Source of the DNA: Gordonia sp. KTR9
GTDB taxonomy: Bacteria; Actinomycetota; Actinomycetes; Mycobacteriales; Mycobacteriaceae
Length of the DNA: 64,000 bases
Assembly: GCF_000143885.2 (NCBI RefSeq)
Contig: NC_018581.1
Coordinates: 434,001-498,000 of the forward strand
Reading direction: 5' to 3'
Of the stretch, positions 56,296 to 63,897 are shown one piece after another (within the stretch, counting starts at the first letter, position 1; the number at the start of each line of letters is the position of its first letter). The notes under the pieces were generated by a model. The model did no database searches, was not told where the DNA came from, and saw only the letters and a program-made list of their open reading frames with translations. A program made the translations under genes and the position numbers.

Positions 56296-57051
56296 GTGAC
56301 CACCGACCCATTGTTGCCCCTGCTGGAGCTACCCGGCGTCTCCTCGGCTGCCGATCGCGCACGTGACGCTCTCTCCGCGGTCCACCGGCACCCCGCCAAC
56401 CTGCGAGGATGGGACAAGACCGCCACCGAGGCCTCGTGGCGGGCCGGTCGCTCCTCGGCCGCCATCGACGGCGGAAGCGTCGAGCTCCGGCGTGACGGCG
56501 ACTTCGACGACCCGATCCTCGCGGGCGCGATGCGGGTGTCGCAGGCACTCGACGGCGACTCCCTGGTCACGATGACCTCGGTGATCCGGCGGGCGCCGGC
56601 CCAGGCTCTGGCGCGGCTGCACACTCTCGCCGCCGCCGACCTCGTCGACGACCCCGATGAGCTCGGGCGGCCACGGAGTGGGACGGATGTCGGCGAACGT
56701 CTCAATTTGTTGGGGCAGTTGACAACCGGGGCGACGTCGGTTCCGGCGCCCGTGCTCGTCGCGGTGGTCCACGGCGAGCTGCTGGCCATGAATGCCTTTC
56801 CGACCGCCAACGGCGTCGTCGCCCGCGCCGCGTCTCGGCTCGTCGCCGCCGCCACCGGGTTGGACCCGCACTGCCTCGGCGTGCCGGAGGTGACCTGGTT
56901 CAAGCGGGTCGGCGAGTATCGCACGTTGGCGACGAGCTTCGGGACAGGTACCGAAGCCGGCCTGCGGGACTGGATCGTCTTCTGCTGCGAGGCTCTGGAA
57001 GCCGGTGCGGCGGAGGCGAAGTCGATCGCCGACGCGGCACGGGCGGGATAG
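56296..57051 (+). CDS. Fic-like protein with degenerate catalytic motif
   Basis: The 251-residue protein aligns by eye with Fic-domain proteins. It has the N-terminal segment WRAGRSSAAIDGGSVEL and the position of the Fic core HxFx(D/E)GNGRxxR read as NAFPTANGVVAR at residues 166-177. The catalytic His is Asn, the acidic residue is Thr, and the Gly and Arg of GNGR are Ala and Val; only F, N, G and the last R remain. It should not transfer AMP. It has the place and orientation of Rv3662c. The GTG start is at 56296. It may act as a structural or binding protein. Confidence 0.72.
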   Translation: MTTDPLLPLLELPGVSSAADRARDALSAVHRHPANLRGWDKTATEASWRAGRSSAAIDGGSVELRRDGDFDDPILAGAMRVSQALDGDSLVTMTSVIRRAPAQALARLHTLAAADLVDDPDELGRPRSGTDVGERLNLLGQLTTGATSVPAPVLVAVVHGELLAMNAFPTANGVVARAASRLVAAATGLDPHCLGVPEVTWFKRVGEYRTLATSFGTGTEAGLRDWIVFCCEALEAGAAEAKSIADAARAG

Positions 57052-57146
57052 CGGTCGGGGTTGCGTTTCTGTCCCGGACAGCGCTGCGGGCGGCCGCCGG
57101 CGTCGTAAACGACGCGGTTGCCGCCCGCGTAGCACGGACTCAAGTT

Positions 57147-57162
57147 ACCAAGCGTGCTTGGT
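57147..57162. repeat. 7-bp palindrome near the 3' end of the Ms1-like RNA
   Basis: ACCAAGC and GCTTGGT flank a 2-bp centre. It lies just past the closing stem of the RNA and might help define its 3' end, or it may be a protein-binding site. Confidence 0.45.
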
Positions 57163-57167
57163 GGGTT

Positions 57168-57453
57168 GTGGTTACCGCCTCGGCGATTGACCGCGAGTCG
57201 GGATTGCGGACCGTCCACGTGCTGCCAGCTGTGTGCCGTTCCTCCCGGGCCTGGCGCCTCAGGGGAGGAAGGCGATGGCGCAACGAGTGTGGCGGTCGGT
57301 CGTCCTGACTGCGATGTCGCAGGCGCACAACACTTTTGCCATATGCGGCGTGCTCCGCGTGGGTGCTTGCCGCCCGTGCTGGGAAGTGCTCGGCGTGGGG
57401 GTCCGTTCCTTCTCTTCCGGATCGAACTTGGCCTTCCGAGTTTCCGTAACCAC
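57168..57453 (-). ncRNA. Ms1/MTS2823-like (6S-like) small RNA, about 290 nt
   Basis: On the minus strand the 5' segment GTGGTTAC (57453-57446) pairs exactly with the 3' segment GTAACCAC (57175-57168). After an internal loop CTCGG pairs with CCGAG, then CGGACC with GGTCCG and CCACG with CGTGG, and an inner TTCCTCCC/GGGAGGAA stem. One long hairpin with interior loops is the plan of 6S RNA and of Ms1, the RNA that binds core RNA polymerase in mycobacteria. Position and strand relative to the Fic-like gene and 6C RNA match MTS2823. A promoter fits the 5' end and a further palindrome lies at 57147-57162. Confidence 0.62.
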
Positions 57454-57454
57454 T

Positions 57455-57483
57455 GTTCTACACCGTGATGCCGGTCACATCAA
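57455..57483 (-). promoter_or_regulatory. Promoter of the Ms1-like RNA
   Basis: On the minus strand TTGATG (57483-57478) and TAGAAC (57460-57455) are separated by exactly 17 bp. Initiation would fall at about 57449, at the start of the closing stem. Confidence 0.55.
57464..57479. promoter_or_regulatory. Crp/GlxR-type site inside the RNA promoter
   Basis: CGTGATGCCGGTCACA matches TGTGAN6TCACA in 9 of 10 defined positions. It lies between and over the -35 and -10 boxes of the Ms1-like RNA promoter, where a bound Crp would be expected to repress. Confidence 0.62.
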
Positions 57484-57563
57484 GCGTTCAGTGTCGGAAT
57501 GTCGGACAACTTGCATGCTTCAGCGAAAAATGTTGTTGCCCAGCGGGTTCCGAGGAGGAATGG

Positions 57564-57668
57564 GTGCATGGGGGTCTGATCGCGCACGATCCCGGCCCGC
57601 GGGGTGGTCAAGGGGACGTTGCAAAGACGTTGCGTGCTTTCCGCGCCGGAATCGCGTTTCTCGGATAA
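57564..57668 (+). CDS. Possible 34-residue small protein between the two RNAs
   Basis: A GTG preceded by GAGGAGG at five bases opens a short frame (VHGGLIAHDPGPRGGQGDVA and onward) ending at 57668. The ribosome site is excellent. The third-position base composition is weaker than that of real genes here and I recognise no homologue. It could be a small peptide in the leader of a transcript crossing the island, or chance. Confidence 0.25.
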   Translation: MHGGLIAHDPGPRGGQGDVAKTLRAFRAGIAFLG

Positions 57669-57745
57669 CGCCCAACTCGGATTGCCCATTCGCGCTTCTT
57701 GTTACCCTGGAGTAGAACGGACATTCGCGAAAGCGATTGTTGTGC

Positions 57746-57775
57746 TTGCAAAGAATCCGAATCCGTGTGTATAGT
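57746..57775 (+). promoter_or_regulatory. Promoter of the 6C RNA
   Basis: TTGCAA (57746-57751) and TATAGT (57770-57775) are 18 bp apart. RNA should begin near 57782, 20 bases before the first C-loop hairpin. Confidence 0.7.
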
Positions 57776-57781
57776 CATCCT

Positions 57782-57890
57782 TACCCGGTTCTCATACCGG
57801 TGCGTTTCAGCCCGACCCCCCGGGGCTGAAACGTGACGACCCCGGCCTCCTCCCCCCCTGGCCGGGGTTGTCCTCTGTCTGGGGTCTTTT
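57782..57890 (+). ncRNA. 6C small RNA
   Basis: Two adjacent hairpins carry cytosine-run loops, the defining feature of the actinobacterial 6C RNA. The first has stem CGTTTCAGCCC (57803-57813) with 57823-57833 and loop GACCCCCCG. The second has stem CGACCCCGGCC (57837-57847) with 57860-57870 and a loop containing seven C. A U-rich end (GTCTTTT) follows. It lies between the Ms1-like RNA and the tadZ/ssd gene, as B11 lies beside Rv3660c. In mycobacteria this RNA pairs through its C-loops with G-rich mRNA starts. Confidence 0.9.
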
Positions 57891-57989
57891 CTACCCGTGG
57901 AACGCGCTGAGCGCGGCACGTTGTCCACAGGCTTCGGCCCCATCCCCAGACCGCCGGAATCCCACCGGTCGACGGGCTCCTCCGGCCGC

Positions 57990-59063
57990 ATGATCGTCCG
58001 CATGCCCGACGAACTCCTGGTTCTCGTAGATCCCGAACTCCACGACGATGTCGCGCGGTGCGCCGCGGCGGCCGGCTACCTCGTACAGACGGCACCCGCC
58101 GATGACTGCCGGCGGGAATGGCTGACGGCCCGCGCCGTGGTCGTCGACCCGCCCGCCATCGCTGTCCTGAGCCGCGTTCGCCCGCCCCGCCGGCCCGGTC
58201 TGGTGCTGGTGAGTGCAACCGAACCGGGTGCGCACACGTGGCGGATGGCGATGGACCTGGGCGTCGAGGACGCGTCGACGCTGCCGGCCGAGGAGGGACG
58301 CCTCGTCCGGGTACTGACCGAGTGCCGGGTACCGCGACGCCGCCCGGCCGGCGTCGTCGCGGTCATCGGGGCCCACGGCGGTGCCGGGGCCTCGACACTG
58401 GCCGCCGCGGTCGCGCTGGCATCGGCCGACGCCGGCTCGCCCACGTTGCTGCTCGACCTCGACGACATGGGCGCGGGTGCCGACCTCCTGCTCGGCCTCG
58501 AACGTCGTCGAGGGCTGCGATGGCAGGATCTCTCGCTCGACGGTGGGGTCGTCGGCGGAACGGCACTGCACCAGGCGCTGCCGAGTGCGGGCGACGGTCT
58601 CGCGGTGCTGACCTCTCAGCGCCTCCCGGCTGCCGGGTTGAGTGTCGAGGCGGTCACCGCGGTCATCGATGCCGGCCACACCCACGGTGATCTCGTCGTG
58701 CTCGACCTGCCCAGATGCGACAGCCCGGTGGTGCGCGCGGCGATCGCGTCCACCGACGTCGTGGTCGTGGTGACCACTCCCACCGTCGGCGGATGCGCCG
58801 CGGCCCGGCGCATCGTCGATCGTGTCGTCGGCGACGAGGTGGCCGTCGAGCTCGCGGTGCGGGGCCCCTCGCCCGGCGGTCTGCGCCCACAGCAGGTCGC
58901 CGACGCGATCGGACTGCCGCTGCTCGCCGCGTATCGACCGGAGCCCCGCCTGGCGGTGCGGTTGGAGGGCGGCCCGCTGCGGCTGCGACATCGCGGTCCG
59001 CTCGGTCGTGCGGCACGAACGGTGTACACGAGGGTCGCCGAGCGCGGACGGCTCGCGTCGTGA
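57990..59063 (+). CDS. TadZ/CpaE-like ATPase (septum-site protein Ssd relative)
   Basis: The 357-residue protein has an N-terminal receiver-like region and a MinD/ParA-type ATPase domain. Its P-loop is the variant VVAVIGAHGGAGASTLAAAV, in which the usual GKS/T Lys is absent as in TadZ proteins, and DLDDMGAGADLLLGL and LVVLDLPRCDSPVV follow. TadZ positions the pilus machinery at the pole. The M. tuberculosis relative Rv3660c is called Ssd for an effect on division. The start is uncertain (GTG 57897, ATG 57990 or ATG 58002). It overlaps tadA by GTGA. Confidence 0.88.
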   Translation: MIVRMPDELLVLVDPELHDDVARCAAAAGYLVQTAPADDCRREWLTARAVVVDPPAIAVLSRVRPPRRPGLVLVSATEPGAHTWRMAMDLGVEDASTLPAEEGRLVRVLTECRVPRRRPAGVVAVIGAHGGAGASTLAAAVALASADAGSPTLLLDLDDMGAGADLLLGLERRRGLRWQDLSLDGGVVGGTALHQALPSAGDGLAVLTSQRLPAAGLSVEAVTAVIDAGHTHGDLVVLDLPRCDSPVVRAAIASTDVVVVVTTPTVGGCAAARRIVDRVVGDEVAVELAVRGPSPGGLRPQQVADAIGLPLLAAYRPEPRLAVRLEGGPLRLRHRGPLGRAARTVYTRVAERGRLAS

Positions 59064-60268
59064 CGCGTTCCCGAACGGACGGTCAGGCCGACGAGGCGTT
59101 GCTGGACCGGGTCCGCTCGCGCTTGGCCGCCGACGCGTCCGACCCGAGTCCGGCGGTCATCGCCGACGCGATCCGCGCGGAGGCCGGGGGAGTGCTCGGT
59201 GACACCGACCTGCTCGCCGCGCTTCGATTCCTGCAGACCGAGCTGACCGGGGCGGGCAAGCTCGAGCAACTGCTCGCCGAACCCGACATCGCCGACATCC
59301 TGGTGTCCGGACCCGACGAGGTGTGGGTCGACCGCGGTTCCGGACTCGAGTCGACGACCATCCGATTTCCGGACGAGGCATCGGTACGACGCCTCGCGGG
59401 TCGGCTGGCACTCGGCGCCGGGCGCCGTCTCGACGACGCACAGCCCTGGGTGGACGGGCAGTTGTCGAACGTGGGGCGCCGCGGGTACACCGTGCGGCTG
59501 CACGCGATCATCCCGCCACTTGCCGCGGATGGGACCTGTATCTCGTTGCGGGTCCTGCGGTCGGCGTCCAAGGACCTGCCGAGCCTCGTCGACAGCGGCG
59601 CGATCCCGACCGAGGTCGTGCCGGTCATCGCCGACATCCTCCGGAAGCGCCTGGCCTTCCTGGTGATCGGCGGCACCGGAACGGGGAAGACGACGCTGCT
59701 CAACGCGCTGATCGGTGCCATGGATCCGCGCGAGCGGGTCGTCTGCGTCGAGGATGCGCTCGAACTCGCCCCGCGGCATCCGCAGGTGGTGCGGCTCGTC
59801 GCGCGGGCGTCGAACGTCGAGGGTGTGGGCGAGGTCCCGGTACGGACCCTGGTCCGACAGGCACTTCGGATGAGACCCGACCGGATCATCGTCGGGGAGG
59901 TGCGCGGTGGTGAGGTCATCGACCTCCTGACGGCGCTGAACACCGGGCACGACGGAAGCGCCGGAACGGTTCACGCGAACTCGACGTCGGAGGTGCCGGC
60001 CCGCATGGAAGCGCTTGCCGCACTGGGAGGTATGGCTCGCGACGCTCTCCACAGTCAGCTGGGTGCCGCGTTGCAGGTCGTACTCGGGGTGGCGCGGAAC
60101 GCAGGTGGCACACGAGGTCTCGTCGAGATCGGGGTCGTTCGCCGGAACGACGCAGGGCGCGTGGCGATCGTGCCGATCTGGTTGCGTGACAGTGGTTTCA
60201 CCTCTGATCGTCGACACTTCGACGCGCTGGTCGCCGCCGGTGGGCCGGTGTCGGGGAGTGGTCGATGA
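59060..60268 (+). CDS. tadA: TadA/CpaF secretion ATPase
   Basis: The 402-residue VirB11-like ATPase has an N-terminal domain with [20 protein letters not shown], Walker [21 protein letters not shown], the Asp box [12 protein letters not shown], Walker [19 protein letters not shown] and the His-box region [13 protein letters not shown]. It powers assembly of Flp-type pili from the cytoplasmic side of the membrane. It overlaps both tadZ and tadB by 4 bp. Confidence 0.95.
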   Translation: MTRSRTDGQADEALLDRVRSRLAADASDPSPAVIADAIRAEAGGVLGDTDLLAALRFLQTELTGAGKLEQLLAEPDIADILVSGPDEVWVDRGSGLESTTIRFPDEASVRRLAGRLALGAGRRLDDAQPWVDGQLSNVGRRGYTVRLHAIIPPLAADGTCISLRVLRSASKDLPSLVDSGAIPTEVVPVIADILRKRLAFLVIGGTGTGKTTLLNALIGAMDPRERVVCVEDALELAPRHPQVVRLVARASNVEGVGEVPVRTLVRQALRMRPDRIIVGEVRGGEVIDLLTALNTGHDGSAGTVHANSTSEVPARMEALAALGGMARDALHSQLGAALQVVLGVARNAGGTRGLVEIGVVRRNDAGRVAIVPIWLRDSGFTSDRRHFDALVAAGGPVSGSGR

Positions 60269-61119
60269 TGTCGACGCCGGCCGCGGTCGCACTGGTGCTG
60301 GGCACCGCGGGTGTCGCGGTGCTGATGTCCGCACCGCCTCGGGCGACCCCCCGGCTCCTCGCGGTGTGCGGACACACCGCACCTGCGTGGTCGTCGACAC
60401 CGGCCGTGCTGCTCCCGATGACGGCGCCGTTCGGTGCCCTCCTGGTGGGCGGGTTACCGGCCGCCGTCGCGGCGGGGATCGTCGTGACGATCGTGCTGTG
60501 GGTCCGCCGACGGCGACTGGCCGAGAAGCGACGTGATCGCCGGATGGACGAACTGCTTCTCGCGCTGTCGCTGATGATCGCCGAACTGTCGGTCGGCGCA
60601 CCGCCGGTGCGGGCCTGTGAGGTCGCGGTCGCCGAACTCCGTCGTCGTGATCCGGGTGATGCGGGCTCCGGGTCCGGGATCGCGGACGGATTGGAGGCGA
60701 TGGCTTGTCGTGCCGCACTGGGCGGTTCGGTGATCGACCCGGCGTCCGGGGCCGACGCCCGCGTGGGCGGGGAAACGGACGGGGAGTCGTGGCGTCGCAT
60801 CGGAGTGGCCTGGCAGATCGCCGACGACCGCGGTCTGCCGATGGTCGACCTCCTCGGTGCGGTGCGTTCGGATCTACAGGCCCGGCGGGGTTTCGCCGAT
60901 CGAACCCGGGCCGGACTGTCGGGGCCCCGGGCAACCGCAGCGGTCCTGGCCGGTCTGCCGCTCCTGGGGATAGCGCTGGGACAGGCAACGGGTGCGGGAC
61001 CGATCCAGGTCCTCCTCGGCGGAGGGCTGGGTGGCATTCTGCTGATGGCCGGGTGCGGCCTGGTGGCTGCGGGCATCGGCTGGTCGGAGCGCATCACCGG
61101 AAAGGTGCTGGCGCATTGA
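60265..61119 (+). CDS. TadB-like pilus assembly membrane protein
   Basis: The 284-residue protein has N-terminal helices, a basic cytoplasmic stretch (RRRRLAEKRRDRRMDELLLALSLMIAELSVGAPPVRA) that is the start of the T2SSF/TadB domain, and two C-terminal helices. It should form the inner-membrane platform with TadC that is driven by TadA. Two ATG codons lie in tandem at the start and overlap the tadA stop. Confidence 0.88.
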   Translation: MMSTPAAVALVLGTAGVAVLMSAPPRATPRLLAVCGHTAPAWSSTPAVLLPMTAPFGALLVGGLPAAVAAGIVVTIVLWVRRRRLAEKRRDRRMDELLLALSLMIAELSVGAPPVRACEVAVAELRRRDPGDAGSGSGIADGLEAMACRAALGGSVIDPASGADARVGGETDGESWRRIGVAWQIADDRGLPMVDLLGAVRSDLQARRGFADRTRAGLSGPRATAAVLAGLPLLGIALGQATGAGPIQVLLGGGLGGILLMAGCGLVAAGIGWSERITGKVLAH

Positions 61120-61130
61120 CCCCTGGTGGG

Positions 61131-61733
61131 ATGACGGGTGCGGCGTGTTCGGCGGTCCTGCTCGCCGCGGCGCTGTGGATCTGGCCCGCGCCGCGGTGGC
61201 TGTTGTATCGCGTGACCGAGCCGCCGACACCCCCTGCTCGCACGCCGCGCTGGCTGGGTGCCGGGCCCGCCCCCGACGACCCGTTCGCGATCGCGTCGTC
61301 GTTCGACCTGTTCGCGGTGTTCCTGCGCGCCGGGTTGCCGGTGGGGACCGCGGCGTCGGTGGTAGCCGAACGCGCGCCGGCCTCGATGGCCGGCCCACTC
61401 GCCCACGTCGCGGACCTGCTGCAGCTCGGTGCCGATCCGGACGCGGCATGGTCGGTCCTCACCGACGGGGGCGGGTCGTCCGACGACCATCTCGATGCGC
61501 TCGCCGCGATGGCCCGCCGATCGGCGCGGGCCGGCTCGTCACTTGCGGGCGGACTCGCCGAACTCGCCGAGGACGTGCGGCGCCGGGCGCACGACGACGC
61601 CCTCGCGGCCGCGGAGCGGGCAGGTGTCGCCATCAGCGGCCCGCTCGGACTGTGCTTCCTCCCGGCGTTCATCTGCCTCGGCATCGTCCCGGTCGTCGTC
61701 GGGCTCGCCTCGACGGTTCTGGGTTCGGTCTGA
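61131..61733 (+). CDS. TadC-like pilus assembly membrane protein
   Basis: The 200-residue protein is a short T2SSF-domain protein. It has FDLFAVFLRAGLPVGTAASVVA, a central helical region with LAAMARRSARAGSSLAGGLAELAEDVRRRAHDDAL, and a C-terminal helix LGLCFLPAFICLGIVPVVVGL. A TTG at 61116 overlapping the tadB stop is an alternative start. It is the partner of TadB in the membrane platform. Confidence 0.86.
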   Translation: MTGAACSAVLLAAALWIWPAPRWLLYRVTEPPTPPARTPRWLGAGPAPDDPFAIASSFDLFAVFLRAGLPVGTAASVVAERAPASMAGPLAHVADLLQLGADPDAAWSVLTDGGGSSDDHLDALAAMARRSARAGSSLAGGLAELAEDVRRRAHDDALAAAERAGVAISGPLGLCFLPAFICLGIVPVVVGLASTVLGSV

Positions 61734-61767
61734 CGCACTGTCGGTACGCCGACGCACAATGGCCTCC

Positions 61768-62142
61768 ATGAGCGACTCGGGATCTCGACACCACGCGATC
61801 GACTACATCGAACTCACCGTCACCGACGCCGCCGAGGCGAAGGCCTTCTACGCCGCGGCGTTCGGCTGGGAGTTCAACGACTACGGGCCCGCGTACGCCG
61901 GGATCGTGAATCCGGGCGGCCCGGATCTGCCCGAGGTCGGTGGCCTCGCGACGAGCGACACCGCCGTCGTTCGCGGTGGCCCGCTCGTGTTGCTCTACTC
62001 CGACGACCTGGACGCCACCGCGGAGAAGGTGCGTGCCGCGGGCGGTGAGATCGTCAACGGGCCCTACGCGTTTCCCGGCGGCCGCCGGTTCCATTTCACG
62101 GACCCGAGCGGCAACGAACTCGGGGTGTGGTCGACCTCGTAG
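61768..62142 (+). CDS. Glyoxalase/VOC-domain protein inside the tad locus
   Basis: The 124-residue protein is one VOC (glyoxalase/bleomycin resistance/dioxygenase) unit. It starts RHHAIDYIELTVTDAAEAKAFYAAAFGWEF and ends FPGGRRFHFTDPSGNELGVWS. Such proteins bind metal or small molecules; the reaction is unknown. It splits the tad genes between tadC and flp, where M. tuberculosis has no such gene, so it was probably inserted in this lineage. An ATG at 61759 is also possible. No transposon ends surround it. Confidence 0.88.
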   Translation: MSDSGSRHHAIDYIELTVTDAAEAKAFYAAAFGWEFNDYGPAYAGIVNPGGPDLPEVGGLATSDTAVVRGGPLVLLYSDDLDATAEKVRAAGGEIVNGPYAFPGGRRFHFTDPSGNELGVWSTS

Positions 62143-62237
62143 CCGACCTCCGGCCGGGTCTGCCCGCAGGCCCGGCATGGTCTCGAAATCCGAGGGATCC
62201 GAACCGGGACGCGGTGCGTCCAAGTAGCTGTAACACC

Positions 62238-62249
62238 GCAAGTACTTGC
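62238..62249. promoter_or_regulatory. Palindrome flanked by direct repeats upstream of flp
   Basis: GCAAGTACTTGC is a perfect 12-bp palindrome. It overlaps one copy of AACACCG (62232-62238) and is followed after one base by a second copy (62251-62257). It lies 42 bp before the Flp pilin start and is a candidate operator for the pilin genes. Confidence 0.5.
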
Positions 62250-62290
62250 AACACCGTTTCCCGCGGTTCCATCGACTCCCAGGAGAGACC

Positions 62291-62551
62291 ATGTCACGCA
62301 TCATGTTCCGGACTCACCACGACACCCCTGCCGCTTCGGGGCACGATCGCGGCGCCACGATCGGACGTCTCGGCGCACACATGACCCGCCTCATGACCGA
62401 CGACGAAGGAATGTCGACCGCGGAGTACGCGATCGGGACGATCGCCGCGGCCGCCTTCGGTGCGATCCTCTATACCGTGGTCACCGGAGACAACATCGTG
62501 AGTGCGTTGACCGGCATCATCGGAAAGGCTCTCAACACCTCGGTCGGCTGA
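62291..62551 (+). CDS. flp: Flp-type pilin (DUF4244)
   Basis: The 86-residue protein has a basic leader of about 40 residues, then DDEGMSTAEYAIGTIAAAAFGAILYTVVTG. The Gly-Met-Ser-Thr-Ala-Glu-Tyr sequence is the prepilin processing site with the conserved Glu and Tyr at +4 and +5, followed by the hydrophobic assembly helix. This is the actinobacterial DUF4244 form (like Rv3656c). The ATG has AGGAGAG upstream. Its stop overlaps tadE by one base. Confidence 0.92.
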   Translation: MSRIMFRTHHDTPAASGHDRGATIGRLGAHMTRLMTDDEGMSTAEYAIGTIAAAAFGAILYTVVTGDNIVSALTGIIGKALNTSVG

Positions 62552-62943
62552 TGAGCCGTCGGAATCGGTTGAGACGCTTCGTCGCCGACGAATCGGGGAT
62601 GGTGACCGTCGAGGCCGCGTACGCCGTCGCGGCGATCGTCGTCATGGTACTGATCGCCGTTGGCGCCATCGCCGCGGTGACCACGCAGATCCGATGCACC
62701 GACGCGGCGCGCGAGGTGGCGCGATTGTCCGCCGCGGGAGATGTCGCGGCGCGAGAGGCTGCGCAACAGCTCGCCGGAGACGATGCCCGGGTGTCGATCT
62801 CGGCCTCGGACGAGCATGTCGTCGTCGAGGTCCGGTCAGACGTGGCGATGCTGCCGGGGTTGACGATCTCGGCGCGGGCAGTGGCGGCGAAGGAGCCGAC
62901 AGGTGCCGACGAGGTGGTGTTCGCGCCCGGGGTCGGACCGTGA
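62551..62943 (+). CDS. TadE-family pseudopilin
   Basis: The 130-residue protein has a TadE-type N-terminus (RRFVADESGMVTVEAAYAVAAIVVMVLIAVGAIAAV). The Glu and hydrophobic stretch follow a possible processing site after Gly16. A soluble outer domain follows with AAREVARLSAAGDVAAREAA. It is presumably a minor pilin. It overlaps flp and the following gene. Confidence 0.9.
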   Translation: MSRRNRLRRFVADESGMVTVEAAYAVAAIVVMVLIAVGAIAAVTTQIRCTDAAREVARLSAAGDVAAREAAQQLAGDDARVSISASDEHVVVEVRSDVAMLPGLTISARAVAAKEPTGADEVVFAPGVGP

Positions 62944-63311
62944 GGGCCGGTCGGGGACTCGTCGCCGACGACGATGGTCACGCGACGGTGTTGGGTGCGT
63001 TCGTGATCGCGGCGTTGGCCGGTGTCCTCGTGATGGTGATCTACGTCGGGGGTGCTGTGCTGGCGCGCCATCGGGCCCAGTCGGCAGCCGATCTGTCGGC
63101 GCTGGCCGCGGCAATCGATCACGTCGCCGGTGAGGTGGATCCGTGTGCGTCCGCGCGAGACCTGGCCGGGCGGCAATCCTCCGGCGCCGAACTCGTCGGG
63201 TGCCGCATCGTCGGGGAGGACGTGGTGGTGACGGTACGGGTGCCGGTCGAACTCGGGAGCTTCGGAACGAACGACGCGACGGCACAGGCCCGGGCGGGAC
63301 CCGTCGGCTGA
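62940..63311 (+). CDS. TadE-like secretion-neighbourhood protein (Rv3654c-like)
   Basis: The 123-residue protein begins VRAGRGLVADDDGHATVLGA and has one membrane helix followed by RHRAQSAADLSALAAAIDHV, the conserved segment of TadE-like proteins at the end of actinobacterial tad operons. Two Cys (DPCASAR and VGCRIV) may form a disulfide. It overlaps tadE by GTGA and is the last gene of the locus. Confidence 0.87.
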   Translation: MRAGRGLVADDDGHATVLGAFVIAALAGVLVMVIYVGGAVLARHRAQSAADLSALAAAIDHVAGEVDPCASARDLAGRQSSGAELVGCRIVGEDVVVTVRVPVELGSFGTNDATAQARAGPVG

Positions 63312-63345
63312 GTCGACGTCAAGTCGGCGACTGCTGACGCCGGAC

Positions 63346-63897
63346 CTAGCCGCGCCCGTCCGCGTCCACCGAGATCCGTTTGGGATACACCCGGATGGAT
63401 TGCATGGGAGCAAACCACAATTGGTGGAAGTGCACGTCGGTGTCACCGCGGTAGGCGAGTTCGAAGGCATCGGTGCCGGTGTTCATCGGGATCCACGTCC
63501 GGGCGGCCCGAACGAACGACGACCAGTGGATGAGCTCTCCTTCGGTGAGGAAACCTCCTGCCGCTGCCCACGTCTCGCCGGACTGCGCATCGGACGACGC
63601 CAGGTAGACCTCGCCGAGTGACGCGGTGACCCGCGGGCCGACCATCGCCGTCTGGAGGTACCACTGCGCGGTCGTCACGACGTCGGTGAATCCTCCGGAA
63701 CGGGCGGCGCACCACGCGTAGTGGAGGTCCAGGGCGTCGAGTGCCTCCTCCTCGGAGAAGAACACATCGCGTTCGCCGATGGAGGACGGCAACTGGTCGG
63801 TGTTCTGCGTCGGTCGGGCGAGCAGGAAGAAGGCCCGGGAGGGTCGAGTGACCTGACGATAGGTATGTGTCCCCCGGTCGGATGCCTCGTCATGCAT
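63346..63897 (-). CDS. Conserved hypothetical protein
   Basis: The 183-residue soluble protein contains [20 protein letters not shown] and ends [22 protein letters not shown]. It is rich in Trp and aromatic residues ([23 protein letters not shown]). I do not recognise a family. It is convergent with the tad operon and its start overlaps the stop of the partial gene at the right edge, so the two form an operon. Confidence 0.68.
   Translation of the reverse strand: MHDEASDRGTHTYRQVTRPSRAFFLLARPTQNTDQLPSSIGERDVFFSEEEALDALDLHYAWCAARSGGFTDVVTTAQWYLQTAMVGPRVTASLGEVYLASSDAQSGETWAAAGGFLTEGELIHWSSFVRAARTWIPMNTGTDAFELAYRGDTDVHFHQLWFAPMQSIRVYPKRISVDADGRG

Noticed and set aside
57060..57130. GC-rich hairpins after the Fic-like gene as part of RNase P RNA
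   Set aside because: The segment is too short and lacks the conserved RNase P core. It may simply be the terminator region of the Fic-like gene.
57147..57162. ACCAAGC palindrome as a TetR operator
   Set aside because: No TetR gene is adjacent and no protein gene starts here. A link to the end of the nearby RNA is more likely.
57233..57715. A 160-codon plus-strand frame in the RNA island
   Set aside because: It crosses the Ms1-like RNA and its promoter, is rich in Arg, Cys and Ser and lacks codon bias. RNA structure explains the segment better.
58616..60988. A 790-codon open frame on the minus strand
   Set aside because: It runs antisense to tadZ, tadA and tadB and encodes Pro/Arg-rich sequence without motifs.
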